DNA from: Treponema bryantii
GTDB taxonomy: Bacteria; Spirochaetota; Spirochaetia; Treponematales; Treponemataceae
NCBI GenBank assembly: GCA_015061465.1
Contig: SUWN01000016.1
Coordinates: 1 to 39,048 of the forward strand
Reading direction: 5' to 3'
Length of the DNA stretch: 39,048 nucleotides
Shown: piece after piece, positions 16,124-25,663 of the stretch
How positions within the stretch are numbered: the stretch's first letter is position 1
How the letters are laid out: each line of letters begins with the position of its first letter
Program-made: the position numbers and the translations under genes
The notes under the pieces: generated by a model
The model's database searches: none
Seen by the model: the letters and a program-made list of their open reading frames with translations, nothing else
Told to the model about the DNA's origin: nothing

Positions 16124-18649
16124 TTATGAATTAATTTTTAATGCTTCTTTAATTACCTGACTCACATGTGACACAGGAATAAAAGTAATTCCATCTTTTA
16201 CAATCTGAGGGATTTCTTCTAAATCTCGTTCGTTTGCTTTTGGAATAATAATTGTTTTTATCTTATTTCTTTTTGCAGCAACAGTTTTTTCTCTCAAACC
16301 ACCAATTGGTAAAACTTGTCCTGTAAGAGAAACCTCTCCTGTCATTGCAAGATTTTGTTTTATCACTTTATTTGTCAAAAGCGACAAGAAGGTCGTAATC
16401 ATTGTAATTCCGGCACTTGGACCATCTTTTGGAGTCGCACCTTCTGGAATATGCAAGTGAATTGTATTTTTTTCAAACCAATCTGGCTTTTTAATTTTTC
16501 TATCAATTACAAATTTCTTACACCAGTTAAAGGCAATACTACAAGATTCTTTCATTACATCGCCCATTTGTCCAGTTAATACAAGCCCGCCTTTTCCTGC
16601 AAAAGAAGTAGCCTCAATTAAAAGAGTATCTCCACCCATGCTTGTCCATGCAAGTCCAATTGCTGTTCCCGGAACAGATGCTTTTTTTATGTTACTTTCG
16701 TCAAAAATTGGTTTTCCCAAATATTTTTCCAAATCTGGAGCATCAATTACAAATTTCTTTAAAAGTGGCGATTCTACAACTGTTTCTGCTACAGGAATTT
16801 CACTTTCTCTTATTAATTCTGTAACAATTTTTCTATGAATCTTATCCAGATTTTTTTCGTAATTTCTAACTCCCGCTTCCCTTGCGTATTCTTCTGCAAT
16901 TCTTAAAAGCGCTTTCTTTGTATATTTTACTTGATTTTTCTTTAAGCCATTTTTTTCTGCATTTTTTGGAATCAAATATTTTTTTGCAATTTCAAGCTTT
17001 TCTTGATCAATATAACCAGAAAGATGAATTATTTCTGCCCTATCCAAAAGAGGTCCAGGAATTGAATCCAACGTGTTTGCGGTAAGAATAAAGAAAATAT
17101 TTGAAATATCAAATGGCAAATCCAAATAAGTATCGCGGAAAGAAACATTTTGTTCAGGGTCTAAAACTTCCAAAAGAGCCGCCGCTGGATCTCCGTTATG
17201 ACTTACGCCCATTTTATCAATTTCATCAATCATAAATACAGGCGAAGAAGATTTTGTGATTTTTATACCTTGAATAATTTTTCCAGGCATAGAACCAATA
17301 TAAGTTCTTCTGTGACCTTTTATTTCTGATTCATCATGCATTCCACCAACAGAAAATCTGTAAAAAGATTTGTTCATTGCATTTGCAATTGATTTTCCAA
17401 TACTTGTTTTTCCAACTCCCGGAGGTCCAACTAACAAAAGAATCGAACCTTTATTGTCTTTTTTAAGTTTACGAACAGCCAAATATTCTTCAATGCGTTT
17501 TTTTACATCGTCGAGCCCAAAATGGTCGTTATTCAAAATCTGAGTTGCTTTTTCCAAATTATATTCTTCTGTTGCAACCTGATTCCAAGGAAGTTGAGTA
17601 ATCAATTCAAGATAATTTCTAGAAGTTGTATATTCTGGCGAAGATGAATCTAATATTCTAAATTTTTCTAATTCATTGTAAACAGTTTCTTTTACTTCAC
17701 CTTCAAAGTTGAACTCATCAATTTTTGTTTTGAATTTTTTGTAATCAGAAGCCATGGCTGAATCGTTTTCGCCAAGTTCTTCTTGAATTGCTTTTAATTC
17801 TTCTCGCAAAAAATATTCACGCTGACTTTTATCAATTCGTTCGTTCAATTCCATTTGAACTTTCTTTTGAACACGCAAAAGTTCCTGTTCCTTTTTAATA
17901 AAAACAAGAATCTGTTCCATTCGGTGACGAACATTTGTAATTTCCAGAATCTTTTGCTGTTCTTCTTTATCAATAGACAAAATTGAAGTAATAAAATCTG
18001 CAACTTTAGCAGGATTATCAATATTTATCATATTAAGACGCATTTCTTCTGTAAAAAGAGAATTGTCTTCTGCAAGTTCCTTCATTTCGCTAATAAGAGC
18101 ACGAGTCAAAGCCTTTACTTCAAATGTATCCGCTTCTTCATCTTCCAAATATTCTACACCAACAACAATTGGAGACGCTTTATGCAAAGTTTTTGTAATT
18201 TTAAAGCGTTTAATTACAGAAATAAAAAGATTTACGCCACCATCTGGCAAATTCATCTTTTTAATTATGCGCGCAACAACACCAACATTGTGCAAATCTT
18301 TTACAGTTGCGTGTTCAACTTCATTTTGTTGCAAAACTAAACCAATAAATTCGTCATCTTCTGTAGCGCTTTCAATAACTTGAATGTCATCTTTTTCAGA
18401 AAGAATTAACGGCGTAAAAATTCCGGGAAAAAACGGATGCCCTTGAATAGGAATAATTGGGAGTCTATTTGGTAATAATTTTTCTGTCGGAATAATAAAT
18501 GTATCTTCAAAAGAATTTTTCTTTTTACGAGAAGATTTTTTTGGCTTTACAATTTCTTCTTCAACAACTTCTTCCTGTTGTTCTTCTTGAACTTCTTCTT
18601 GGAAAATTTCTTCTAAAAGTTCTTTTTCTTCATAATCTTTATTTGTCAT
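16124..18649 (-). CDS. lon: ATP-dependent Lon protease
   Basis: A cytoplasmic AAA+ protease degrading misfolded and regulatory proteins. Domains in order: an unusual N-terminal tail of about 50 residues rich in Glu then Lys (QEEVQEEQQEEVVEEE, KPKKSSRKKK); the Lon substrate-binding domain beginning near LPIIPIQGHPFFPG; the ATPase with Walker A GPPGVGKTS and Walker B VFMIDEIDK; and the serine protease domain with catalytic Ser in GPSAGIT and Lys in REKTVAAKRN. Length (841) is normal plus the tail. No Shine-Dalgarno sequence lies before the ATG, and a promoter -10 ends six bases upstream. No heat-shock CIRCE element is visible. Confidence 0.96.
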   Translation of the reverse strand: MTNKDYEEKELLEEIFQEEVQEEQQEEVVEEEIVKPKKSSRKKKNSFEDTFIIPTEKLLPNRLPIIPIQGHPFFPGIFTPLILSEKDDIQVIESATEDDEFIGLVLQQNEVEHATVKDLHNVGVVARIIKKMNLPDGGVNLFISVIKRFKITKTLHKASPIVVGVEYLEDEEADTFEVKALTRALISEMKELAEDNSLFTEEMRLNMINIDNPAKVADFITSILSIDKEEQQKILEITNVRHRMEQILVFIKKEQELLRVQKKVQMELNERIDKSQREYFLREELKAIQEELGENDSAMASDYKKFKTKIDEFNFEGEVKETVYNELEKFRILDSSSPEYTTSRNYLELITQLPWNQVATEEYNLEKATQILNNDHFGLDDVKKRIEEYLAVRKLKKDNKGSILLLVGPPGVGKTSIGKSIANAMNKSFYRFSVGGMHDESEIKGHRRTYIGSMPGKIIQGIKITKSSSPVFMIDEIDKMGVSHNGDPAAALLEVLDPEQNVSFRDTYLDLPFDISNIFFILTANTLDSIPGPLLDRAEIIHLSGYIDQEKLEIAKKYLIPKNAEKNGLKKNQVKYTKKALLRIAEEYAREAGVRNYEKNLDKIHRKIVTELIRESEIPVAETVVESPLLKKFVIDAPDLEKYLGKPIFDESNIKKASVPGTAIGLAWTSMGGDTLLIEATSFAGKGGLVLTGQMGDVMKESCSIAFNWCKKFVIDRKIKKPDWFEKNTIHLHIPEGATPKDGPSAGITMITTFLSLLTNKVIKQNLAMTGEVSLTGQVLPIGGLREKTVAAKRNKIKTIIIPKANERDLEEIPQIVKDGITFIPVSHVSQVIKEALKINS

Positions 18650-18655
18650 GCTATT

Positions 18656-18684
18656 AATATAATAAAATATGAAAGCAAATTCAA
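18656..18684 (-). promoter_or_regulatory. Predicted promoter of lon (leaderless type)
   Basis: On the minus strand: -35 TTGAAT (18679-18684), 17-base spacer, -10 TATATT (18656-18661), then AATAGC and the ATG at 18647-18649. The promoter fits in the 49 bases after gatB. Confidence 0.55.
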
Positions 18685-18698
18685 ATAAAAATTATTTT

Positions 18699-20231
18699 TT
18701 AGAGTTCTCCAAGATATTTATTCAAGATTTCAGTTGCTTGCTTTGGATTTGCTTTTCCTTGAGAAAGTTTCATTACTTGTCCCATCAACCAACCAACAAC
18801 ATTTGTTTTTCCGTTCTTGAAGTCTTCAATTGCTTTTGGATTTGCAGCCAAAACGTCTTGAACAATTTTATCAATTGCCCCAGAATCGCTAACTTGTTCC
18901 ATACCTTTTTCTTTAATAATTTCAGAAGGCATTTTATTTGTAGCAAGCATTTCTGCAAAAACTTCTTTTGCTTGTTTACTTGTAATTTTATTTTCTTCAA
19001 GTGAATTAGAAAGTTCCGCAATATGAGCTGGTGTAATTTCAACTTCTTCAATTGTTTGATTTTTTTCATTCAAAACAGCAAGAAGTTCTGACAAAATAAT
19101 ATTTGCAGTTCGTTTTGAATTTTTAGATTTTGAAGCAGCTTCTTCAAACCACAAAGAAAGTTCTCTTGTAGAAGTTAATGTTTCTGCATCAAAATCACTT
19201 AAAGCGAATTCCTTCTTAAAGCGAGTTCTTTTTGCTTCTGGAAGTTCACCAACTTTCTCTTTTGCACTAGCAATCAATTCTTCGCTAACTGTAAATGGTT
19301 TAATATCAGGTTCAACAACAAAACGATAATCTACGAATGAGTTTTTAGTACGCTGAACAACAGTTTGACCTTTTTCTTCGTCCCAACCCATTGTAACTTT
19401 AAATCCAGCGTTGAATTCTTGTCTGTCATCCATAAATTCTTGAAGTTGACGTTTTACTTCGTATGAACATGCATCTTTAATTGCACGGAAAGAGTTCAAG
19501 TTTTTAATTTCAGAAATTGGTGTGTGATATAATTTTCCATCTTCCCAAATATTCAAGTTGATGTTTGCATCACAACGCATATTTCCTTCTTCAAGATTAC
19601 CTTTTGTTACTTTTACATAACGCAAGATTTCTTGAACAGTTTGCATAAATAAAGCAGCTTCTTCAGGACTAGAAATATCAGGTTTTGTAACAATTTCGAT
19701 AAGTGGAGTTCCACAACGATTGTAATCGATGTATGAGTGAGCACCTTGCAAGTGAAGTGATTTTCCTACGTCTTCTTCCAAGTGAATGCGTTCAATTCTT
19801 ACACGACGATATTTATTATCAATTATACAATCTTCACCTTTGAAGTTTTTTGTTCTACAATTTTCTCCACCAGGTTGTTCATCTTTTGGATAATGAATAA
19901 ATGGCAAATCAACATAACCATCTGTACAAAGTGGCAAGTCATATTGTGTAATCTGATAACCTTTTGCAAGGTCAGGATAAAAATAGTGTTTTCTATCAAA
20001 TTTTGTAAAACGAGCAATATTACAATTTAAAGCTTGTCCAGCAACTGCACCAAGTTCAACATAACCTTGGCTAATTCGTGGCATTGCACCAGGAAGTCCC
20101 AAACAAACAGGACAAACACGTGTATCAGGCATTCCGCCATATTTATTTTCACAAGCACAAAAAGCTTTTGTTTTTGTTAACAACTGTGTATGAATTTCAC
20201 AACCAATTACAACTTCATATTTTTCAATCAT
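18699..20231 (-). CDS. gatB: Aspartyl/glutamyl-tRNA(Asn/Gln) amidotransferase subunit B
   Basis: The tRNA-binding kinase subunit of GatCAB, which converts Glu-tRNA(Gln) (and Asp-tRNA(Asn)) to the amide. The family opening GCEIHTQLLTKTKAFCACEN is clear, with zinc-type cysteines (CACENKYGG then RVCPVCLGLPG), the IERIHLEEDVGKS motif, NRCGTPLIEIVTKPD and the C-terminal YqeY-like tail ending in QATEILNKYL. Length 510 is slightly above the usual. Subunits GatA and GatC are not in the window, so the operon is split in this organism. GGAG precedes the ATG, and a good promoter lies upstream. Confidence 0.96.
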   Translation of the reverse strand: MIEKYEVVIGCEIHTQLLTKTKAFCACENKYGGMPDTRVCPVCLGLPGAMPRISQGYVELGAVAGQALNCNIARFTKFDRKHYFYPDLAKGYQITQYDLPLCTDGYVDLPFIHYPKDEQPGGENCRTKNFKGEDCIIDNKYRRVRIERIHLEEDVGKSLHLQGAHSYIDYNRCGTPLIEIVTKPDISSPEEAALFMQTVQEILRYVKVTKGNLEEGNMRCDANINLNIWEDGKLYHTPISEIKNLNSFRAIKDACSYEVKRQLQEFMDDRQEFNAGFKVTMGWDEEKGQTVVQRTKNSFVDYRFVVEPDIKPFTVSEELIASAKEKVGELPEAKRTRFKKEFALSDFDAETLTSTRELSLWFEEAASKSKNSKRTANIILSELLAVLNEKNQTIEEVEITPAHIAELSNSLEENKITSKQAKEVFAEMLATNKMPSEIIKEKGMEQVSDSGAIDKIVQDVLAANPKAIEDFKNGKTNVVGWLMGQVMKLSQGKANPKQATEILNKYLGEL

Positions 20232-20253
20232 GATTACTCCAAAATATTACTTT

Positions 20254-20282
20254 ATTATAACAAAAACATTCATCTAACTCAA
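20254..20282 (-). promoter_or_regulatory. Predicted promoter of gatB
   Basis: On the minus strand: -35 TTGAGT (20277-20282), 17-base spacer, consensus -10 TATAAT (20254-20259). The start would be near 20247, giving a leader of about 16 bases that still contains GGAG. Confidence 0.65.
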
Positions 20283-20295
20283 CCAATGTACAAAA

Positions 20296-20337
20296 TAAAA
20301 AAAAAGCACCCAAACCTAAAAAAGATTTGAGTGCTTT
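20296..20337 (-). terminator. Terminator of the yajC-secD-secF operon
   Basis: On the minus strand, a 14-base-pair stem (20324-20337 with 20303-20316, two G-T pairs) and seven-base loop are followed by a T run (complement of the A tract at 20297-20305). Confidence 0.88.
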
Positions 20338-20356
20338 GAAAACTCAACTAAAAAAC

Positions 20357-21574
20357 TTATTCGTTGTTTGAATTATCTTTTAATGAGTGATGAACACCAT
20401 ATTCTGGTTTCCAATTTTTACGACAAGCTGAAATAAATCCACTTGAAATAAAGATTGAAGAATAAGCACCACTGATTAAACCAACAATAAGCGCAAGAGA
20501 GAAGTCTTTAATAGAACCGTCTGTAAAGATGAACAAAGAAACAACAGCGATTAATGTTGTGAATGTTGTTAAGATAGAACGAACCAATGTATCAGAAAGT
20601 GATTGATTCAGAATATCATTAAAACATTTTACATCTTCCATATATTTCATGTTGTAACGTACACGGTCCAAAATTACTACAGTTGCGTTGATTGAGTAAC
20701 CGATGATTGTAAGAATTGCAGCAAGTACAGTTGCAGAGAATTCCATTTGTGTCCAAATAATGAATGTCATCATTATCATTGAGTCATGAAGTAAAGCCAC
20801 GATTGAACCTAAAGCGAAATCCCAGTGGAAACGAATTGCAGCATATCCCCAAATCAAAACGATTGTAAGAACAAGCATGATGATTGATTTAATAACAATT
20901 GATCTTGAAGAAGAAGAACCAATAAAGTCTGTTTTAATTACAGCAACTTTTTCTTTTCCAAAATAATTGTACAAAGAATCATTTACACTTTCCAAAATAT
21001 CGTCTTGAGATTCATCAGCTGAAAGTCCAACACGAATCTGGTAACTTGCATCTGCACCTTCGCCTAATTGTTTTACATTGATTCCTGATTTAGAAGCAAG
21101 CGCTGTACGAATATCATCTGTTGTAATATCAGAAGTTCCAGCAGGATAAATATACAATGCATCTTTAGACAAGATATTAGAAGCGATAGAATTTAAGAAC
21201 AATTTTGTTGTGTCAAATCCACCGTCGTTTACAATCATTTTAATTCCATCAATTTTGTTTACTTCATTTGCCAATTCAGCAACTGTTCTAATTTGACCAA
21301 AATTGAAAGAACGAGTTTCGTTTGTTGCACCAAGACCACTGATAATTACATCCATTTGTCCAGCTGATAATTCAACATTAATTTTTGCAGGACCGTCGTA
21401 TGTAATTTCAGCAACAGGAGGAGCAACACGAACTTCTTCGATTAAACCAGGTTTAAAATCGATACCAAAGTTAATTCCTTTTGTAAAGAAACCAACAATT
21501 CCCAAAATGATGATTACACCACTGATAATTGCGCTAGGAACAAAACCTTTGCTAAATTTTATTTGTTTTTTCAT
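20357..21574 (-). CDS. secF: Protein translocase subunit SecF
   Basis: A membrane partner of SecD that uses the proton gradient to help complete export through SecYEG. It has six predicted membrane segments: one at about residues 15-32, then a periplasmic P1 domain (about 33-220), then five in the C-terminal half. Family motifs include GINFGIDFKPG near the N-terminus, a variant of the usual FxGG element, and IIGYSINATVVILDRVRYN. At 405 residues it is longer than average because of an extended periplasmic domain. The ATG overlaps the secD stop by four bases (ATGA), preceded by GGGGGA. Last gene of yajC-secD-secF. Confidence 0.95.
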   Translation of the reverse strand: MKKQIKFSKGFVPSAIISGVIIILGIVGFFTKGINFGIDFKPGLIEEVRVAPPVAEITYDGPAKINVELSAGQMDVIISGLGATNETRSFNFGQIRTVAELANEVNKIDGIKMIVNDGGFDTTKLFLNSIASNILSKDALYIYPAGTSDITTDDIRTALASKSGINVKQLGEGADASYQIRVGLSADESQDDILESVNDSLYNYFGKEKVAVIKTDFIGSSSSRSIVIKSIIMLVLTIVLIWGYAAIRFHWDFALGSIVALLHDSMIMMTFIIWTQMEFSATVLAAILTIIGYSINATVVILDRVRYNMKYMEDVKCFNDILNQSLSDTLVRSILTTFTTLIAVVSLFIFTDGSIKDFSLALIVGLISGAYSSIFISSGFISACRKNWKPEYGVHHSLKDNSNNE

Positions 21575-23319
21575 TGTTTAATCCCCCAGCCAATACTAAC
21601 TTTTTTTGAATGAAGTACATCTGTGTCAAAGTCGAACATCAATCTAGAAACAAACAATGCTGTAAATACAGAAGAAACAACACCAATTGCCAAAGAAACT
21701 GCGAATCCTTGGATTGCACCAGTTCCCAAAGAAGCTAAGAAGATAGCTGCGATGAATGTTGTAATATTCGAGTCCATAATTGCCCAGAATGCGTTATCAA
21801 ATCCCATTGCAATTGCAGCTTTTCTACTCTTTCCTGCACGAAGTTCTTCTTTGATACGTTCAAATACAAGTACGTTTGCGTCTACTGCCATACCGATTGT
21901 AAGAATCATACCGGCAATACTTGATAATGTTAAAGTCAAGTTGAAAGCAGAAAGAATTGCGAACATCATATAAAGGTTCAAGATTTGTGCTACAACAGCA
22001 TTAATACCACTTGCTTTATAGAAAATAAGCATAAATACAAGGATAAGTCCCAAACCGAATGCGATAGCAAACACACCAGCTTTAATTGATTTTTCACCTA
22101 ATGAAGCACCAATTACTTGTTGGCTTTCTACTTCAAGAGGAACGTTTAACCAAGCAGTCTGAAGTACTTTTTTGATATTCAAAGCTTCATCTTCTGTAAA
22201 GCTACCTGTTAAAGAAACGTTTCCACCTGTAATTGCAGAATCAATACGCGCATTTGATTTTACTTTTCCATCACTTACGATTGCAAGATAATCTCCAACA
22301 TGAGCTCCTGTGAATTCAGCAAAAATCTGAGCACCTTCTAAGTCAAGATTAAATGCAACTTGTGGCTGACCGTTAAATTCATCTCTTGTTACTGTAGCTG
22401 ATTGAATATGTTTTCCGTCAAGAACAACATCTTTTTTTACAACAAGCCAATCAACACGTTCATCAAGACCGTAAGCATCTTTTGTATAAATCCCCAAAAC
22501 TTCTGTATCAGCAGGAATAATAGAAGGATCCATTAATTGTCCAATTGCGTTGAATGTAGAAGCAGGATTTCTCATATAATATTCTTTGAAAGCTGCAGTT
22601 GCATCCATATCAGCAAGACGGAAATTCAAAATACCTTTACCCATGATAAGAGTATTAATTGCGTCTGCCTGTGCAGCACCTGGAATTTCGATATAAATTC
22701 TATCTTCACCTTGTTTTCTAACGATTGGTGATGTAAGACCGAATTTATCAATTCTGCTTGTAAGGTTTTCAAGAACGTTTGCCATTGCTTCTTCTTTGAA
22801 GTAAGGAATTTCATCTGCAGAAAGAGAATCACCTTGAGCTTCAACAGCAGCATCCAAATCTGCACGAACAATAACGTTCATACCACCAGACAAGTCAAGA
22901 CCAAGTTTTACAGAATTGTCATAATATTTTTTTGCTTTAAGAATTTCATCACGATATTTTGCTTGAATTACATTCATAAATTCAAGTTCGTTATCGTAAG
23001 CACCTAATACAGCTTGAATTGTCATTTCAGCAGGAACTTTTTCACCTAATGCTTTATAATTTTTAGCTGCATCTTTTTCTAACCATGCAAAATCACCTTC
23101 CAACTTTGCAGTTGGATCTTCTTTTGCTAACATTTTAATTTCACGCACATCTTCAGCTGCATTTGCTTCTGCATAACTCTTGATGTTTTCAGTAGAACTC
23201 AAAGCAAGAGCTTTCATTTCTTTTGGAGTTCTTCCATACCAACAAATTGAAGGCCACAAGAATACAAAACAAATAGCTAGAACAGCAAGAAGAAGTACAA
23301 AACGAGAACGTTTGTTCAT
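21571..23319 (-). CDS. secD: Protein translocase subunit SecD
   Basis: Works with SecF at the periplasmic face to release and pull exported proteins. The N-terminal helix (about 7-25) is followed by a large periplasmic region. This starts with a poorly conserved stretch of about 120 residues, then LGLDLSGGMNVIVRADLDAA, the SRIDKFGLTSPIVRKQGEDR motif and the P1 head (LDLEGAQIFAEFTGAHVGD). Five helices end the protein, with GMAVDANVLVFERIKEELRAGKS. Length 582 is typical for spirochaetes. GGAG of its ribosome site overlaps the yajC stop codon, suggesting coupling. Confidence 0.95.
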   Translation of the reverse strand: MNKRSRFVLLLAVLAICFVFLWPSICWYGRTPKEMKALALSSTENIKSYAEANAAEDVREIKMLAKEDPTAKLEGDFAWLEKDAAKNYKALGEKVPAEMTIQAVLGAYDNELEFMNVIQAKYRDEILKAKKYYDNSVKLGLDLSGGMNVIVRADLDAAVEAQGDSLSADEIPYFKEEAMANVLENLTSRIDKFGLTSPIVRKQGEDRIYIEIPGAAQADAINTLIMGKGILNFRLADMDATAAFKEYYMRNPASTFNAIGQLMDPSIIPADTEVLGIYTKDAYGLDERVDWLVVKKDVVLDGKHIQSATVTRDEFNGQPQVAFNLDLEGAQIFAEFTGAHVGDYLAIVSDGKVKSNARIDSAITGGNVSLTGSFTEDEALNIKKVLQTAWLNVPLEVESQQVIGASLGEKSIKAGVFAIAFGLGLILVFMLIFYKASGINAVVAQILNLYMMFAILSAFNLTLTLSSIAGMILTIGMAVDANVLVFERIKEELRAGKSRKAAIAMGFDNAFWAIMDSNITTFIAAIFLASLGTGAIQGFAVSLAIGVVSSVFTALFVSRLMFDFDTDVLHSKKVSIGWGIKQ

Positions 23320-23326
23320 TTTTTGT

Positions 23327-23773
23327 TTACTCCGAATCTTTATTTTCTTCTTCAGAAGTTTCTACAACTTCTTCTGATTTTTTAGCTTTTTTTTCTTTTT
23401 TTGCTTTTTTTTCAGCTTCTTTAGCAGCTTTTTCTTCTGCTTCTTTTGCAATTTCTGCATCAGATTTTAAAACAGTAGAAATTGCTGAACGATTAAATTC
23501 AATTTTGGCATCATCATCAACTTTTACGATTACAGATTTTTCTTTTACAGAAGAAATAACTCCGTGAATTCCACCAATAGTAATGATTTTATCGCCTTTT
23601 TTTAATGCATCAAGCATTTTCTGAGTTTCTTTTTGTTTCTTATTCTGAGGACGAATAAGGAAGAAATAGAAAATTACAATTATTAACAATAAAGGAACGA
23701 ACGAACCAAGCATTCCAGCAGGACCAGCTACAGGAGCCGCACCAGCTGCTTGAAGAAAAGGAATATAAGACAT
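23327..23773 (-). CDS. yajC: Sec translocase accessory subunit YajC with a long charged tail
   Basis: A small single-span inner-membrane protein associated with SecDF and YidC. A short N-terminal Ala/Pro/Gly stretch is followed by a membrane helix (about residues 25-42) and the family signature FYFFLIRPQNKKQKE, then the conserved LKKGDKIITIGGIHGVISSV. The last 50 residues are almost entirely Lys, Glu and Ala (EEKAAKEAEKKAKKEKKAKK) and form a likely helical cytoplasmic tail, longer than in most homologues. I chose the ATG at 23771-23773 because AGGATGG lies just upstream; the track-like ATG three codons earlier overlaps that site. First gene of the operon. Confidence 0.93.
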   Translation of the reverse strand: MSYIPFLQAAGAAPVAGPAGMLGSFVPLLLIIVIFYFFLIRPQNKKQKETQKMLDALKKGDKIITIGGIHGVISSVKEKSVIVKVDDDAKIEFNRSAISTVLKSDAEIAKEAEEKAAKEAEKKAKKEKKAKKSEEVVETSEEENKDSE

Positions 23774-23860
23774 AATTTCCATCCTATTTATTAATTTTTT
23801 TTGATAGTAATATCAATTCTAATAGAATACCACTTTTATGTCTTAGTGTCTATTAATAAT

Positions 23861-25660
23861 TTATTTAATTAGTTGCGTTAATGCTTCGTTTAATTGACGT
23901 GCAGATGTATCATTAGGTTTGATTGCAACAACTTGTTTTAGATAATATTGAGCAAAATTATAATCTTTTCTTTCAAAATAAATTTCGTACAATCTAAAAA
24001 GAGTATCACTATTTCTGGAATTATGAGTCAAACTCGAACGCAAATCTGCCAAAACCAAATCTTCTGTTTTTTGTAAAAAACTTCTATAATAGTACAAAAC
24101 ACTTTTCATCACACGAGAAGATTTATCTAACATTCCATCTATCAATTCCATAGATTCTTGAGCATTGTGAGTTTCTATAAAAGCAAGAACATACGACTGA
24201 GTCAAAAGTTCGCTCGAAGTATTTTTTTTGTATTCAGTTTCTGCAATTTGCATTGCTTCTGATTTTTTTCCTACTTTTACACAAATCTGAACATGATTCA
24301 TTATCAACTCTTCAGAAACAGAATCGCTTTTTATAAGTTCGTTGCTCAAATTATACGCTTCATGCCAATTTTCACGCTGAATTAATCCTTGTAACGCAAA
24401 AAGCCTTGCTTCTGTATTTGTTGGATCAATTCTTAAGGCAATTTCACCCCATTCATCAGCGTATTTTCCTGCAACAAGAGAATCTGTAATAGAAGCAATT
24501 CGTCCGGCTAAAAGAATTGCTTCGTAACTTTGAGGATAAAGTTGAATTGCTTTTTCTACAGTTGCAGTTGCTGCAGAAGTGTGTTTACTCCAATCAAGTT
24601 GAACTTTTGCACGAAGAAGCAGATATTCCAAATCATCATCATCCTGCCGCGCATACATATCAAGTAAAGTTGTTGCGTGAATATAATCTTTTTTTTCTAC
24701 AAAGATTTTTGCACGGAAAAGCAAGAATGACAAATCATTTGGAGTTTGCTGCAAAACTCTGGCAACATAAACTTCGGCATCATCATATTTTTTTTCTGCA
24801 AAAGCGATGTATGCTTTTTGCTTTAACATTTCAATATTTGATGAATCAGTAAGTGAAAGTTCATCCAAAACTACAACAGATTCTTGATTTTTTCCATTTT
24901 TATATAAAGCATCTGCATAAGCAAGCGAAACTTCTTGAACAGATTTACAATTTTTGTATGCTTTTTCCAAGTGGATTTCTGCTTGCACAAAATCATTCAT
25001 TTTTTTATACAAAATTCCAGCCATATAATTTGCAAGAACAGAATCTGAATTATATTCCAATGATTTTTCAATTGCTTGTCTTACGGCTTCATAATCCGAA
25101 AAAGAATCTGAAGTTAGCAAAACAAAGGTTGGTAAAATCGTAGACAAAAAATCAACGTTGCCTGTACTTAAATCTAAAATTCCTTTTTTTACAGAATTAA
25201 TTGCACCAACATAAGGGTTTGCATCACCAACTGCAAAAACAGTCCAAGAAACTTTTTGTGATGGCCAAACAATATTCATTATATTTGCAGCAACATCGAG
25301 CAAAACTTTTTCGTTTTCTGAATATTCGGATTCGCTTTTTCGGATGAGAGTTGCTGCGTTTTTTAAATCTTCTGGAGTTCCATTTTCTACCATTTTTACA
25401 GCATCTTGGTTTACTGAATAAAAATACGTTCTATTTTTGGGAACACTCGGTAATTTTATAGAAATGGGCTTTTCTTCAGTTGAAATTTGATTTTGTTCTT
25501 GAACAGCTTCTTGTATTACTTGAACTTCTGGAGTTTCTGCTTTTTTTGAGTTATTTTTTTTATTTTTACTACGAGAATAACACGGAAAAACACAAAGTGT
25601 AATTAAAACTGAGAAAAATACAAATGTTTTCACAAAGCGGTTATTCTTGTTCAAGGTCAT
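23861..25660 (-). CDS. Secreted TPR-repeat protein
   Basis: A 599-residue protein with a signal peptide (about 10-30, FVFFSVLITLCVFPCYS), then a basic, low-complexity linker (RSKNKKNNSKK) and tandem TPR-like helical pairs across most of the remainder. Examples are NYMAGILYKKMNDFVQAEIHLEKAYKN, VSLAYADALYKNGKNQESVVVLDEL and the C-terminal LYEIYFERKDYNFAQYYLKQVV. TPR arrays usually act as periplasmic scaffolds, often in outer-membrane or wall assembly. No enzymatic motif is seen. The gene follows the membrane protein gene by three bases (TAATAAATG) without a clear ribosome site, so translation is probably coupled. Confidence 0.8.
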   Translation of the reverse strand: MTLNKNNRFVKTFVFFSVLITLCVFPCYSRSKNKKNNSKKAETPEVQVIQEAVQEQNQISTEEKPISIKLPSVPKNRTYFYSVNQDAVKMVENGTPEDLKNAATLIRKSESEYSENEKVLLDVAANIMNIVWPSQKVSWTVFAVGDANPYVGAINSVKKGILDLSTGNVDFLSTILPTFVLLTSDSFSDYEAVRQAIEKSLEYNSDSVLANYMAGILYKKMNDFVQAEIHLEKAYKNCKSVQEVSLAYADALYKNGKNQESVVVLDELSLTDSSNIEMLKQKAYIAFAEKKYDDAEVYVARVLQQTPNDLSFLLFRAKIFVEKKDYIHATTLLDMYARQDDDDLEYLLLRAKVQLDWSKHTSAATATVEKAIQLYPQSYEAILLAGRIASITDSLVAGKYADEWGEIALRIDPTNTEARLFALQGLIQRENWHEAYNLSNELIKSDSVSEELIMNHVQICVKVGKKSEAMQIAETEYKKNTSSELLTQSYVLAFIETHNAQESMELIDGMLDKSSRVMKSVLYYYRSFLQKTEDLVLADLRSSLTHNSRNSDTLFRLYEIYFERKDYNFAQYYLKQVVAIKPNDTSARQLNEALTQLIK

Positions 25661-25663
25661 TTA

